Assembly: GCA_028023455.1 (NCBI GenBank)
Contig: JAQFVV010000012.1
Coordinates: 10,826,499-10,890,498 of the forward strand
Length of the DNA: 64,000 bases
Source of the DNA: Epiperipatus broadwayi
Taxonomy: Eukaryota > Onychophora > Udeonychophora > Euonychophora > Peripatidae
Direction: 5' to 3'
A model generated the notes under the pieces. The model searched no databases. It was given only the letters and a program-made list of their open reading frames with translations, and was not told the DNA's origin. The position numbers were made by a program, and so were the translations under genes. Shown here in pieces: positions 27,601-42,600 of this stretch. Each line of letters opens with the position of its first letter. The first letter of the stretch is position 1.

Positions 27601-30600
27601 CTAAAGACATTCAACACACATATTACATGATGGAAATAGTCCAACATAAAAATACAGATTTTTAGTTTACAATGTCAGCTTTTAAAAGTTATTTGCCTGG
27701 TTACATAAGAACTGAAATTTTTCCAAAAAATATATGGAAAAATCATTAAAATTTATAAATAATAGATACTGTATAGTTATTCTGCTATTACATATAATAA
27801 AACCATCTAATACAAATCACACAAACTTGCTGCAGAACATAATTTATATCATTTCATAACATAGCAAGCATACTTTCAGTACAGTGCAGATATTCACAGA
27901 TTACAAACTATTACTTGATAGCTAATGACTCATAATCTATTATTATGGTATACAGCTTTGAAAGTATATTTAGCTAAATCAAAATTATAAAGTGATATAA
28001 ATTAAAAAGTTTTATTGGATACTTTTCTAACTTATATTAGATTGTTGTATAACATATATACATATATTAAATAAGTTATAATTTCCTTACTTCTAACAAT
28101 CAAAACCCCAGAACTCTGTGCTTTTCCTAGACGATTTTCAGCAACACATGTGTATGTACCAGCATCACGAAGTTCTATCCTTTCGATGTGCAGGTTTCCA
28201 TTAGGTAAAACTTTGAATCGCCCAACAGCAGGAAGTTCATTGAAACCTTTAAGCCATTTAACATTAGGTTTAGGTGCAGCTTCAGGAGTACAGACAATAG
28301 TTGCATTTTGAGTTTCAGCAGCGTAAGTTAAGGGCTGTAGAGGATATTTGGCAAAAGAAGGAGCCATACCTATTTAAATAAAATTTAAATATATATATGT
28401 ATATGCATGGTAAATGATGTTTTATGATTCTGAGAAATTTATGTAAAAAAGCAAAAGAAATTATTTGATCCTTATCAGTGTTAAGTTACCATTGCTTTCA
28501 ATCAGACCTCAATAAAAACTATTGCAATTTATATAGCAACACTCATAACATTACAGTATATGCATTGAAAGTTAGCATCATTAAATAATTTTAATGCAAT
28601 ATATTTTAAAAATAAATAAATTTATTTAAATTTTGCTGTTTGAAAGTATAATAAATCAATGAGAATCCTATTTTACCAATTTACTTATTAATAAATGCAA
28701 TTTTAATAAGCACACATAAAAGATAAGCATATTTACTTGCAAATATATATAAATAATTCAATAATTTCTAATTCCAAAATTCTAGGGTTTAATGCATTTT
28801 TTCAAGATGAATTGCAATAAGGATAAGTTTATAACCACCAGAAGATTAAAGAATGAATGGATTCATTCTATACTTGATTTTTGCTAACATAGAGATTTAT
28901 TCATAACCTGAATGGTTTTTCCCTCTTAATTATATATATATATACATTAAGTTATGCTAATTTCATGTTTATATAAATATTAAAATGTATTAAAAAATTA
29001 TTTAATATATATATAGCTCAACCATAGGTAAAAAATTTGCATACATTTAAATATGAAATTTTTCAATGCACATTTAAAATCATTTTTTATTAAAAAATTT
29101 ATTTTTAATTTAAAGTATCAAAACATTTTACAATTATTACTTTTTTTTTAATTAAACCAAAACAATAAACTTTATTTCAAAAACTCCTAATATCCATATA
29201 GAATTATTTTACTTCCAATACTTCCAAAACAGATTTATAAAATTAAAATTAGATGTAATTAAGACAAAGAATTTTCCTATAACATATTACAGTAACATCT
29301 ATTATTAGAGATTTTGTCATTTCATTATCATAAGCAACTATTAATAAATTACTATAGCCATTTTAATTCCAAAGGCAAAAACAAGGAAGAAAAAAAAAAC
29401 TAGAATCCGAATTAGCATATATAATTAAAGGATGTGTTTGCATAGATCCACTAATTGGAGGGGAAGAGGTCTTCAATGTCTGGAGCATCAATAATTTTTA
29501 AGAAAAAAATAATACACAAATTAAAACTTAACAAGTTTATTAACTTGCAATAAAGATATATAAGAAAAAATAATAAATAATGAGTAAAAGTCATTTTGTA
29601 CTATCGAAAATAATTAAAATTAATTGTCGGTTTGAATTTAGTTATTCACATACACAGTAGAATAGATATAGAGACACTACATAATTGTGTTACCACTCTC
29701 TTCGGTTTCTTAGATAGATATAAGATAACTTTATACATAATGATTCCATAATCAGCTTCCTCAATAGACAAATACAATACATATCACCTTTGTTAGCCCA
29801 CCTGAGTAGATCCTTGCAGATTTTTGTATGCTCTTCTTACATAATATGTGCACATTTGGATATATTTATTATTCAACAATTTTCATATTATGTGCAAATT
29901 TTTCTAGTGATATTATTAGTAAGAAATAACAATTATAATACACTGTCTGTATATAGTTATAGAAATTTGATAAACTTTATTTACAGTTTAATAAATTTTC
30001 ATACACAGACAGTTCACCGCCTTCCCTTCACTCTATAAAGTAAATCTTCTAAGTTACAAAAAATAGTCTTGTAATCTTTTTAGTGGCCAAAAAAACTCCA
30101 GCAGATCTAGTTATCGGTCGATATCTTTCTTCTTAATGATCTAGCTGTCTTGTTGCTAATAGAACTTTCATTGGCTGTACACACACGATTGTCTGATTGT
30201 GTACCCGCATCAGCAAAATCTGCCTTCTCAGTCTGACTATCAGTAGGCGATCATTATTTTGCACTGCTGAGGAGGTATCAGTGGGCTCCTCTTCTTTACA
30301 AGTTCTAATTTTTATTAGCCTATAAAAATTGATCACTATCAGCATCAGATGTTTCACTCTGACAAGGTTGCAGATGGCTGACTAGCTAATACTTCTATTA
30401 TCACAACGGGAAACCTTTTTTTTTCTTAAAATATCTCTAACACAAATTTATTCACCGACTTTAAAATTCTCAGAATCTAAATTGTTTTTATTACTTTATT
30501 AGCTGATAATTACTTTGACAAGTGCATTCGAAATTTTTGATGGATTAACAATTCTTCTGGTGTTTTCATTGTCAATGCACTTGGTGTGAAATGTTGGAAA

Positions 30601-33600
30601 ACATTGCATTTAATAACGCTTCATTCATATCCTTGTTTGATGTTTTTATTTAAAGTGAATTTAAGCTGTTGTACTGCCTTCTTGGCCAAACTATTCGATT
30701 CATGATAGTATAGTGGTGTCATAGCATAGCATATTCCTTTATCAGCTAAAAATTCTTTGAACACCAATGACGCAAAAAGTTTCATTAATGGTCATAATAG
30801 TTTCAGAATATCCATGGCTTGCGAAGATTTCTTTTAAGGCTTTGATAGTACACTCCACCCTAGTATTTTTTAAAAAGTTATACTCCACTCATTTGGAGTA
30901 TGAAACAATTGCAATTATAAAGATGTATCCATTCCTTGGTCCTGCATGATCTGTGTGTACTCTCCAATAGAGTCTTTAACTTTGACCAAGGTTCAAAATT
31001 TTTAGGAGGCAAGTTAGTGGTGGATTGATATTCTGAACAGTTCTTTACCTTCTTCTGCTCTATTGTCTGGTTCAAATAAGGCCATAACACATATAGTTCA
31101 GTTAAGGCTTCCATTTATACTACCTGGATGTTTTTTATGTAGTAAACTGAGCACTTGCTTTTGACCTTCAGGTAGGAGTACACACTCAGTCATAAGAATG
31201 CAACCACTGCATATAGACAAACTTTCAAATGCTTTCCAGATAAGCCTTGCAATGTAGTTTGGTCAACATTTTGTCCATTTGTTCCTTATTCAATTTTGAA
31301 GAATTTTATCTTCAGGTTCATTACTAGTCCAATTGGGGAATTCAGGGTTTTTGAATTCATAGAGTCTATGTAGTGTACTTCAATAAACTTTTGATGAAAT
31401 TCACAGTTATTTGATAAATGTAATAAGGTATCTGCATGACCAATTTTTTTAGCGGATTAATAAAATTCATAATCATATGTCACTAATAAATTGATCTGAT
31501 GAATCAATCAGACTGGTTATGTTTGAGAGTTGATCAAAAATTAAAACTAATGGACAATTTATATATATCAGTAATCTGAGTTCATATACATATTGGTGAA
31601 ATTTTCTAACAGCAGAGACAATAGCTAAGGCATCCATGTCAAGCTTACTGTAATTTTTTCTAGCAGTAAACAAAATGGATTGCGAGTACAAAGCCTGGAA
31701 AAGAAAAGGGCACAACACTCTCTTCATTTAATGTCCATGATTTAAAAATGGAATGATTGACAACTAAACACTGGGCTGACTGCCACTGAATTTAAGGTTG
31801 CAAAATCTACTTATATTGTAATATTAACAAAGGAAAATAATTGGTAACATTTAAAGATTAGAAGGACTATGGAACCATTACATATGTGTTAGTATGAAGA
31901 TGCCAAAGAAATAGCTGCAAGATAAAAAAGTTAAATTGAATTTTATATGTATTAATATTAACAGACACTTAGAAAAAAATCTTACTTATTAACAACAATT
32001 GAAATTATAAATGGTAATATGTACAAATGTTTATAATATCTTCCTTCTAAAAATTAATAGGATTAATTACAATGCAGTCTGGTTTGTCATCTGATAATTT
32101 AATTAATAATAATCAATTCAAGTAACAGATCAATTAGAACAAAAAAAATATTATTTGCATAACTTAATTTAAAATTATGAATAACTTTATAAAAATATTA
32201 CTTAATTATTATATTTCTTTGTTAAATAATAATATTAAAATTTGTCTATATATTTTTATTTTTTGTATGTAAAGAATTTATTATAGTTAACCCTTTCTTG
32301 ACTATATGAATTTGTAATTTTTATTATCAAACATATATCATAGCTAATTATATTATAGGATGTTGATTGCTGTTATAAATTAATTATTCTAACTACCACA
32401 AATAAATTGATGTTGTTCTTGACCATGTTTTGATTTTCTACTGCATGAACCATTATACAACTACTTTATCTTACCCTATAGTATATTCCAAATGATATTT
32501 CACTATCCAGTGAAACAGTTAATAAATTTTAATTTTCTTTGCCAAATAATAACATGCATATCTATAAATTTATGAGTCCATTGTACATGTAGATATGAAC
32601 TATTATAAAGCTATGTGAGATCAATTTATTTATTTATTCATTATATTTTAAACTGCCTGAGTGTGACATTTACTCAGTATATTTAGATTGTCCAAACATA
32701 TAATATATAAATGGAGAAAACCACTTGATTCATAATTGTATTCATCATAGGTAATTGCCCAAATATGTAATGCATTTAGTTTGCAGGCCAACTAGCCTTG
32801 CTCAGTTATAATATTTTCAGTTGATTTGGGATTACCCAATCTGAGGGCATTTACTGATAGTCATTTCCATTTATTATACTAATTACCTAGCATGAGGAAC
32901 AGTATATTATTTTATATTATTATTCATAAATTTTGGCTTATCAAAAGGACAATTTATTTATGAAATAGTACCTGAATCTGCAAAGTATTCAGAATAGTAA
33001 TTTATTTTTATCTTATTTTATTCATTATTAGAATATGATCTTCCTTTACATTTGGCTCATCCAATAAGGGAATATTCCTATTTATAAAACAATTGTTGCT
33101 TCATTAGCATTTTCATAGATCAATATTATTAATATTGCCATTTACAATTGCTAATAGATTTTATCATTCATATTTGTCATCATTGAATAAATATTGTCAT
33201 TTACAATGTATATATAAATACAGCATAACAAATTCATTAATAGTTATATATATATATATAGTTGTGGAAATTATTATATATATATATCAGTATATGTGTA
33301 TATTTTTATATGTAGAGGTTTGTAAGTATATGTATGTATAAGTTTCAGGATGTATTAATGCTACTACCTACCAAACCATATGAAAGGCTTGTGAATTTAC
33401 ATGACATTTTTCAAACATCCAGTTAATGGCCAACACAGTCAGTTATCTAATGATTAGTCAAAAATGGTCATCTAACTAGTCTTTCCCAGATAGTAAAAAA
33501 TATAAAGAAAACCATAAAACTCATTAATTGGGAGATGATTAACCTGGTGAGTAATGGTTTTTTTCAATGCTTCTAGGGGGTCCGTACTCTGAAATGAGTT

Positions 33601-36600
33601 AATTATAATTATTTATCATTTACTTTTACTGATTAATCTATATCCCTAAATGTTTATTAAATTTAATTAATACTTTTATTAAGAATTTATTGAAAGATTA
33701 AGAATAAGAGCTTCAGCATCATTTTCAAGATCAAACTATCTATCAGCAGAGTGAGATGCAAAGTAAAAATAAATTACAAAATGGTTGATATTTCATTCTT
33801 CTAACTGAATAATGGAAGGGGGGGGGTTGCTGTTCTTTTGCTGACACATAAAGAAATATAATCACAAGTTATCTGGATCAGTGTACATTTTTTTCAAAAA
33901 AAATAAAAGACCACAAAAATGGGTGTTTATGTTTAAAATATTATAATAAAAGAATATACATATAAATAATTTATTAAAACCCACATAAGCACAAAGAATT
34001 ACTATTTGTAGAAAATTCATGAATGAAATGTAATAATTAATGATTGTAAAAATAAAAAAAAATCTTTTGCTTTTTCTCTCTGTACTAAAAAAGTTATTGC
34101 TTTAATATATATGTCTAATTAACCATGTTCAACTTGTGAATAGCAAAATTAGAATTTAAATACAATTTTATGAACATATATTATAAAGATTTTGCAAATG
34201 AATATAGGTTAGATAACAAATTTTACAATTAAAATCTGATTCCAGGAACATAATCTGTTTGCATTTGATAACATTTACTTAGTAAATGTAAAATTTACTT
34301 TATTGCTATCAAATTTATTCCTTTATTTTTAATAAACCTCTTTAATTAACAATTATTACAATATATGTATATTAAATTCTCTATCTGAAGATGGGGTTGG
34401 AAACCTATACAATAGAATATTATAGCCAAATCATAATATTTGGTCATTGTCAATAATTGTTCATTGCTTGTCATTATCTAAATGCCATTTATTCTATCAT
34501 CCTATTATTAAAAGCATAATCTTCATTTATATTATTAAAACTTATAATTATAAATTAATTACTTTATATGTATATTAATCTTATAATTCTAAAATAGAAA
34601 GACAAATTCATATGTCAAATTGATATAATGTTAGACTAGGAAAAAAAGAAGAATTGGCTCAAATATTAACTTTGTCAAAAAATATGTCATTGAATTTCTT
34701 TTCTTAAATCAATTACAAATGAAAGGAATATTTTATAAATTAACATATAAATTTCATTAATTTTTAAAATAGTTTTGAAGATATCTTCATTAAACTTCAT
34801 GATGTAATTGTTATTAGAGATACATGCTCTAATTTATTTAAACTCCAATATTACTATCAAGTGTAAGTTTGAATAATCAAAAGATTACTTAATAGTGCTT
34901 ATTAAATCCATATCCAATACTATCATATGCGAATTCCCAAATTAGTTTTTGATTCAGGGTTTTTGTTAAAGAAATGATCTAAAATCCAGAACCAATATAT
35001 CTATATATATGGATCCTTTCGATTTAATACAGCTTTCAAACAGAAATCAACTTTTACTATTCTTTTTATTATCAAGATACCAGCTTGAAATTCAAAACCA
35101 TATCAATGTTTTGAATCCAAACTGCTTCACTGCACAATTACATAGTTTAATCACTATATAGACATATATTGCCTAGAGTAGTTAAAATCTGAGAATAATA
35201 AAATATATGCTAGAGCTATATAACTATATAAGTAAGCAGAATGGATTCAAAATATCAACCTCCTCATTATGGCCTTTTAAAAAAAAAAAATCAAATAAAA
35301 AATATTTTATTACAATTTTTATGCACATATACATGTAGAAATAAATAATGTAGAAACAATTTTCTTAATTAAGTTTTCAAAATTTCATAGATAATTAAAA
35401 AAAAGTAATAAATATTATAATTTTATTTCTTAAAAAAAAAAAAAATGTATATCTGAATAAGAAAAAGGCATTATTATATATTCCTCTAAAAAAAATCTAA
35501 ATTTACATACATATTGTTTATATATTAAAATTTTAAATTAAAAAACAAACAAAAACTATATATTTTTTTTTTACACATTAGATATCTTAAAAGATGTTTC
35601 TTGAAATTGCTGTTTTCCTTCATAGATTTATTTTCTAAATACAAAAGTAATTTTTTTTTTTTTTTTGGTGAATGCAATATGCTTGAACTATTGACCAGAA
35701 CTACAACTAAAATATTGGTTTAATAAAATAAATTTGCAAACTTATGTAATCAGAAACATAAGTAAATGCTCAATGAGAAGAATCCAAAAAACAATAAGGG
35801 GTCAGCTGTACACTAGAGGTATATCATGTAGACATAAATATCTAGTGAAGATGATTTTGAATTTCAGGACAATAGCTTGATAATCTTCCAAATGAATAAA
35901 TCATTAGGTTCTAAAGGTCTAAGTGCAGCTTCAGTCCAAGCTATTCATTGGACCAAAGCAATAAGTCAGAAACTAATCTGGGGAAATAGATAGGATTGTA
36001 CCAAGTAGGAATTTAATAAGCATTATCAACTAGTATTTACTAATTACCAAATTTACAATAGATGGCAGGAGTGAATAGAATAAACAGTTTATATCTGAAA
36101 AGCATTATGTAAGGTAGGCTCATATATTTTTTGATTTAATTATTATTAGTAGTCAAGAAAATTCATAATAGTCACAATGTTTAAAAAATACCACTATGCC
36201 AAGACATATAATTTACAAAATATATATATAAATAAAGATTATTAACATTTACAAAACTTTTTAAATTGCTTTGCTACTAATAAAATATTTATAGGCAAAT
36301 AAAATAAGCTATCTAGGAAACAAAATGAAATATAATATTAACTAAATAAGAAAAAGCAATGCTTAATTAAAACACAAAATATTTTAATAAGTAAATCAAT
36401 ATGCTTTTATAGGAAATAATTTTCCAACTTTTATTATTTTTTTCATGCTGAAACTTAATGAAAGAAAATTAGAAGAACTGTTTAAGGTATTTGAAAAATG
36501 TAAAGCATAAAAATTTAATATTTTATAAAAACTTTTTTAGTTTTATTAATAAAATATTTATTTTGTTTGTTAATAATATTTATTTTTTTCTTATTTTTCT

Positions 36601-39600
36601 AATACCCTTATTTTTTATTTATTCAAAATGATTCATTAAAAATATTAAATATAATGTAAGTGAAATTCTGGCTGAGAATAAGCATTTTTTCTTTTATTAT
36701 ATAATAAATTTGCATATCAACTTATGTAAATTAAATATTAGTTATAAAAACACTTATTTCATAATTAATATTAAATAAGATAGTGCTATAGAATTTGGTA
36801 CGTTTTTTAAGAAGCCTTTGTATGTTTCAGAAAGAGAGAATGTTTAACTTAGTTAATAGTTTTTGAGCATATGATATTTGCACAGAAACTTCAGACTTCA
36901 TTTAAAGAGAAGTCAATTTATATCACATTCACCACCATCAAAATCTTGAAGCCAGTATCAAGGATAAAAATAATAAATCCACACTTAAATGTATTATGCA
37001 TACACATAAATATCTGTAATTGATATAAGTAATGTTTTTAACAATATTTAAAAATAATCTTACTTATTACTTTTAACTGAGCTGACGAAAATGTTGATCC
37101 GAGAAGATTTTTAGCTTCACATTGGTACATAGCATTATTTTTTTCTTTAACCTTATTAATAGTCAGTTTATTGGCAGTAGGTTTCAAATTATCTCTTTCT
37201 TCTTCAGGTAGATTAAAAGTTTCAATACTATTTTTATACCAAATGTACTGCAAATCAGGTCTACCATATGCTTCACATAATAATTCAACATCTGAATCTA
37301 TATCCACAATCATATCTTGCAATGGAACAGTAAATATAGGTTTTGCTGTAACAGTAAAGATTAAATAAGTCATCAAAAATCAATTGTATATATCAACTAC
37401 ATTTTTCTATCTACATATACATGTGAATGAATGCATAAGTCAATTTTTCAAACATATATAAAAGATAAACGCACAGACTTCAATGAATACTTGAACAAAC
37501 TTATGGGATGTATTGTTTATTAAAATTTATGTGTGTACATGTACAAAATGCATTAAATATATACACATAGATATAACTTAATATTTGTATAATCTGCATT
37601 TATATATTATATATTAAAACTGCATGCAATATAGCAAATAGGATAGCAATAATGAAGACATAAATTACAAGGATGCTTATTGATATCAAAACAAATTAAC
37701 TTGAAGAAATAAGTATGCCTGTATTTATATAGTACATGAAACCACTAAACATCACATGATCACCGTTTCTTATGCTTGCTCATAACTTTGTTAAAACAGG
37801 CAAAACTCTCCATATAATAGTGCCACTCAGTGCAAGCCAGAATGATCAATAGATGCCAGAAGGCATGGGCATAAAATCCCTATCTAGTGCCTACTAATCC
37901 AATATCCTCAGACTAATTTCTAGATTGTGGCTTTCGTCAGTGAGGAACCTTGGATCTGAGAGCATTGCACTTAGATCTTAGGATCTAATGCAATCCTCCA
38001 GAAGCCCACCTTTTATCTCTACTTAATTACAAAACTATGAGAATAAAATTGAAAACACAATAATATTTTCAACCAAGCTCATTAGTTTAAATAGACATAT
38101 AGATCTGAACTCAGTTCAGTACCAATACATTTTGGTGTCTTTGGTTCTTTAATAACCATAGCCACCACTATCCTATTAGGCAGGATTGGTATTAAACCAC
38201 TAAACATGATCACAATTTCTTATGCTTGCTCGTAACTGTTATTTAAAACAGATCTAGGTGCAGTACCTTCAGATCCAAGGCTCCTCACTGACAAAAGCCA
38301 CAAGCCAGAAACTAGTCTGGGGATATTGGATGAGTAGGCAATAGATAGGAATTTTATGTACAAGCCTTCTGGCATCCATTGATTTTTCTGGTTTGTACTG
38401 AATGGCACTACTGTATGGAGAATTCTGTCTGTTTTAATACATAGTATATGCTTACATTATTATTATAAGATGCTTTCAATTCATGATTTAATTCCTGGTT
38501 ATCATTTAACTGTTTGATTTTACAAGTTGTTCAAGGGCACTTTCATTATTGTTTTATGATCATTCATCTATTTCATTACTAGTCACCCTTTTCTTCTTTC
38601 ATCATCAACCTTTTCAAATATCACACGATCACTAATGAAGTTTAACAAAACAATTTTAAGACCCTTCCATTTTTATTTTCCTTAATATTAATTTATTCAA
38701 AAACATTAACATTATTACACTTATATTCATATCATCAAAATTATTAATAAGATATAATATAGTTTCTCCTTATTCAAAGTCACTCTCATTAAATGTGGAT
38801 TATTATTAATTTACATATGCTGTATAAATCACGAATCATTTATTTCTATTCCTTTTATTCCATTTTTAAAAAATTTTTCTTTAGTATTTTATTTCTAATG
38901 TCCGTTATTTCTCACTAACCCATCCAAAAGACCCTATCACCCTCTCCCATAAATTTTTGTCCTCATTATAAATAATCAACATTTATCATCATTTACTTTC
39001 AAACTTTATTAAAATTGCTGTATTCAAAAATTAAATGTTCAACAATTTCTGTCTCAAATACACATTAACTCACATTATAAATTTAAGTCTTTTCACTACT
39101 ACTTTGTATGTTTTTTCATCTTTAGACTGTCTGTTATAGATTTAAATAATAATTCATTTCTATCATTATTGTAAATAACTTCAACTGGAATACTGATTTT
39201 ATTTTGACATAATAATAATGTTTTTTTTTTAAAAAAATCATATACATTAAATTTTCATATTTTTCACATTTTAATCACTAAAGCTTTTATTCTTCTATAT
39301 TAGTCTTTAGCATGTTTAATATCCTTATGAATTACTACAAAACATGGCTTCTGTTCTATTGATGCTAGGAATTTCTGCGCCAGTAAACCCCAAAAACTTG
39401 TTAGCTATCTATTTTTTTTTATTTATCATTCTTTAACTTAAATAGCTTCCAAAACATCAAATCTATTCATTTTCTATCTCATTTTCATACCTTTATATTT
39501 AATTATTCAAAATCATCCAAATTCTAATCCAACATCAACATAAAACCTGAATTCCACAGAATATATATATATTGTTTTTGTTTTTTATTTTATTAAACAT

Positions 39601-42600
39601 GGTTGCTCCTGAAAACATGATTTATAAAACATCATATGCCTATAAAAACATTCATTTCAATATATGTCATATAAAGAGCTTGCAAATAAGCTCTTAACAA
39701 GGTTATCCTAGCACCTCACTGAGAAAGCCAGTAGCAGAAACTGGTTTGGGGTTATGGATATTCTACAAAGTTTAGCATCTTACTGAGGAAGACAGTAGCA
39801 GAAACCGATCTGGGTTAGAGATATTCTGCAAAGCTTGTTAAGAGCTTATTTGTGAGCTCTTTATATAACATTTGTAATACAAGCTTGTTTAAATTAGATC
39901 TTGTGATATCTGACTTGATTTTTTTCCCAATTTCCACATATATATACATATCCATAAATTTATTATTCCCATCTTTTCAAGTGTCTACATCATCCTAGAA
40001 GCATATAACTAATATTTATTTATTTAGTTTCAGAAATAATCCCTTAAATTATTTCATTTAAAAATACATCCTTTCAATAATAGTGCTCCTGTTTAAGATT
40101 TACAGAATAGTGCTTTTACTACTATTATAAAATGGCTCATTCACCACAATCTATTTATTTTCATATATATATTAACTCTTTGTATAAAAACCATCCTACC
40201 CTAACAGCCACGAACCAAACCAGTCTAGTCAATCGCTCCAGAAAGGAGTTTGCTATTAACTGAAAGGAGACCCTTTGATTCCTCTTGGAGGCCTTAAAGG
40301 AACCGAGCAGGGCAAATTCCTAATGTCCACTCCATACGTTCTTGTCGTTGCAGCTGTTATTACTATATGTTTATTCATATAGTATACGAACATGGATGGG
40401 CTGCTCACCAACACGCATTAGCCAGCATGGTGAGTTTATTGGCTTTTTACCTCTGAGTTTAAGATCAAGAAACACCATGGTCTTTCTTCTCAGTGCCTGA
40501 TAAGGCAGAATGAATGTTTGTGTAAATGATAAAGATTTTTCCCAATTATACAATTATGACAGAGAAAAATAAAGCATGGCCCTTAATCCCAGGAGGCTGT
40601 AAAGTCACCAACCAAGGCAGCGGTTGGTGGCCGAAGGCGGAGGGTGCTAAGAATATCCTGGAGGCGGACCCAGGCTGCCATTTGATGACGACTTTTTATT
40701 TAGGTACTTACAACTGCAGATCACTTTCAAGTGAAGGAAGATTGCAAGAATTAGAAGAAGAACTCTCTTATATTAAATGGGATATTATTGGACTTTGTGA
40801 AGTTAGAAGAAAAGGTGAAGAGACAATTGATTTAAAAAGTGGACATATGCTCTATTATAAAGGCACAAATATTGGAAATACAAGTGGAGTAGGATTCATT
40901 ATAAATAAAAAGTGGAAGAACAATATTGTGGAGATTGATGGTGTATCAGACAGAGTGGCAAGATTAGTTATACAACTTAATAGCAGATATCAAATGCAGA
41001 TAATTCAGGTTTATGCCCCAACAAGTTCTCACAGTGATGAAGTAGTAGAAGATTTTTATATGGATGTACAAAAGGCTTTTGATCAGAGTAAACAACATTT
41101 TAAAATTGTTATGGGAGATTTTAATGCTAGAATTGGTAAACAAATGAAAGATGAAAGTGTTGTAGGTAATTTTGGTTATGGTAATAGAAATGAGAGAGGA
41201 CATAGACTTGTGGAGTTTGCAGAGAAGGAAAAACTTTATATTATGAATTCTTTTTTTGAGAAAAATGTTAGAAGGAAATGGACATGGAAGCATCCAAATG
41301 AAGGTACAGCAGAATTGGATTATATTTTGACTAACAGGAAATACATATTTCAAGATTGTAATGTTCTTAATAAATTTAACACAGGAAGTGATCATCGATT
41401 AGTAAGGGGTAAGATACATGTTAATGTAAAACTGGAGAGACAAAAATTATTAAGGAAAACTATATTTACAGTTGATATTCCTAATCTTCAGAAACATTCT
41501 AATGAATTTAAATTAGAACTTACAAATCGGTTTCAAGTATTAGTAGATTTTGAACATGATTCAGATTTGAATGAAATTAATATGAAAATAACTGATACAC
41601 TTTTAAAAACTGCAACAAAGATAGCTGGTAGAAAAAAGCAGCAATTGACTAATAAAATTTCTACTGAGACTAGAGAACTTATGAAGAAAAGAAGGAATAT
41701 GAAGATATGCAAGAATGATGCATTAAAAAGAATTGAATATCTCGAATTTTGTAAAATGGTGCGGAAAAGAGTTGAAAATGATATAAGAAAGTATAACTGT
41801 GAACTAGCAAGAAAAGTTGTAGAAGAAAATAAAAGTCTTAAGAATGTAAAACAACATTTTGGTATTGGTAGGAAATTTATATCTGCAATAAGGAAAAAAG
41901 ATGGAATTATTACTAAAAAGAGGGATGACATTATGAAATTGGTAGAAGATTTTTATCAAGAATTATATAGTAATAAAGAACAAGTACCTCCTATATCTAT
42001 TACATCTTCCAAATTGCCCAGAATTTTAAATGAAGAAGTGAGAAATGCAATTAAATGTATGAAAAAAGGAAAGGCTCCAGGTAATGACGGAATTATAATT
42101 GATATATTAAAAGAAGCAGGTGAAGAAACAGAAAAAATATTAGCAAAGTTATATACCAAATGTCTAAATGATAAAGATGTACCGGATGATTGGAAGAATG
42201 CAGTAATAATATTAATATTTAAAAAAGGTGATAAAGAAGATATTAGAAATTACAGACCTATCAGCCTTTTATCAGTTTTATATAAAATTTTTACCAAGAT
42301 AATTACAACTCGTCTACAGAGAACCTTGGATTTTCACCAACCAAGAGAACAAGCTGGATTTAAAAGTGGTTTTAGTACAGTAGATCATATTCAAGTATTG
42401 AGAGAAGTTATAGAAAGGACAAATGAATATGAGTTGTCATTATGTTTTGGATTTGTAGATTATGAAAAGGCATTTGATTCTATAAACATTTCTTCAGTGA
42501 TTAAAGCATTGGATCATCAAGGTATAGATCCAGGATATTGTCATATTTTAAAAAATATTTATAAAAATGCAACAGCAACAATTAGATTACATAATGATAC

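Larger units (their letters stand above)
29625..31830 (-). mobile_element. Truncated, decayed Ty3/gypsy-type LTR retrotransposon
   Basis: In transcript (minus) order there is an RNase H fragment (about 31800-31470), an integrase zinc-finger region and core (about 31210-30560), a degenerate C-terminal part, a purine tract and a candidate 3' LTR. Gag, protease, most of reverse transcriptase and the 5' LTR are missing. Stops and indels break every domain, so it is a dead copy inside the contactin intron, in the same orientation as the gene. The domain order RNase H then integrase supports Ty3/gypsy rather than Copia. Confidence 0.78.

Noticed and set aside
40964-42159. Minus-strand open frames of 67-143 codons
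   Set aside because: They are antisense shadows of the LINE coding sequence, rich in Phe, Ile, Leu and Ser, without family motifs.
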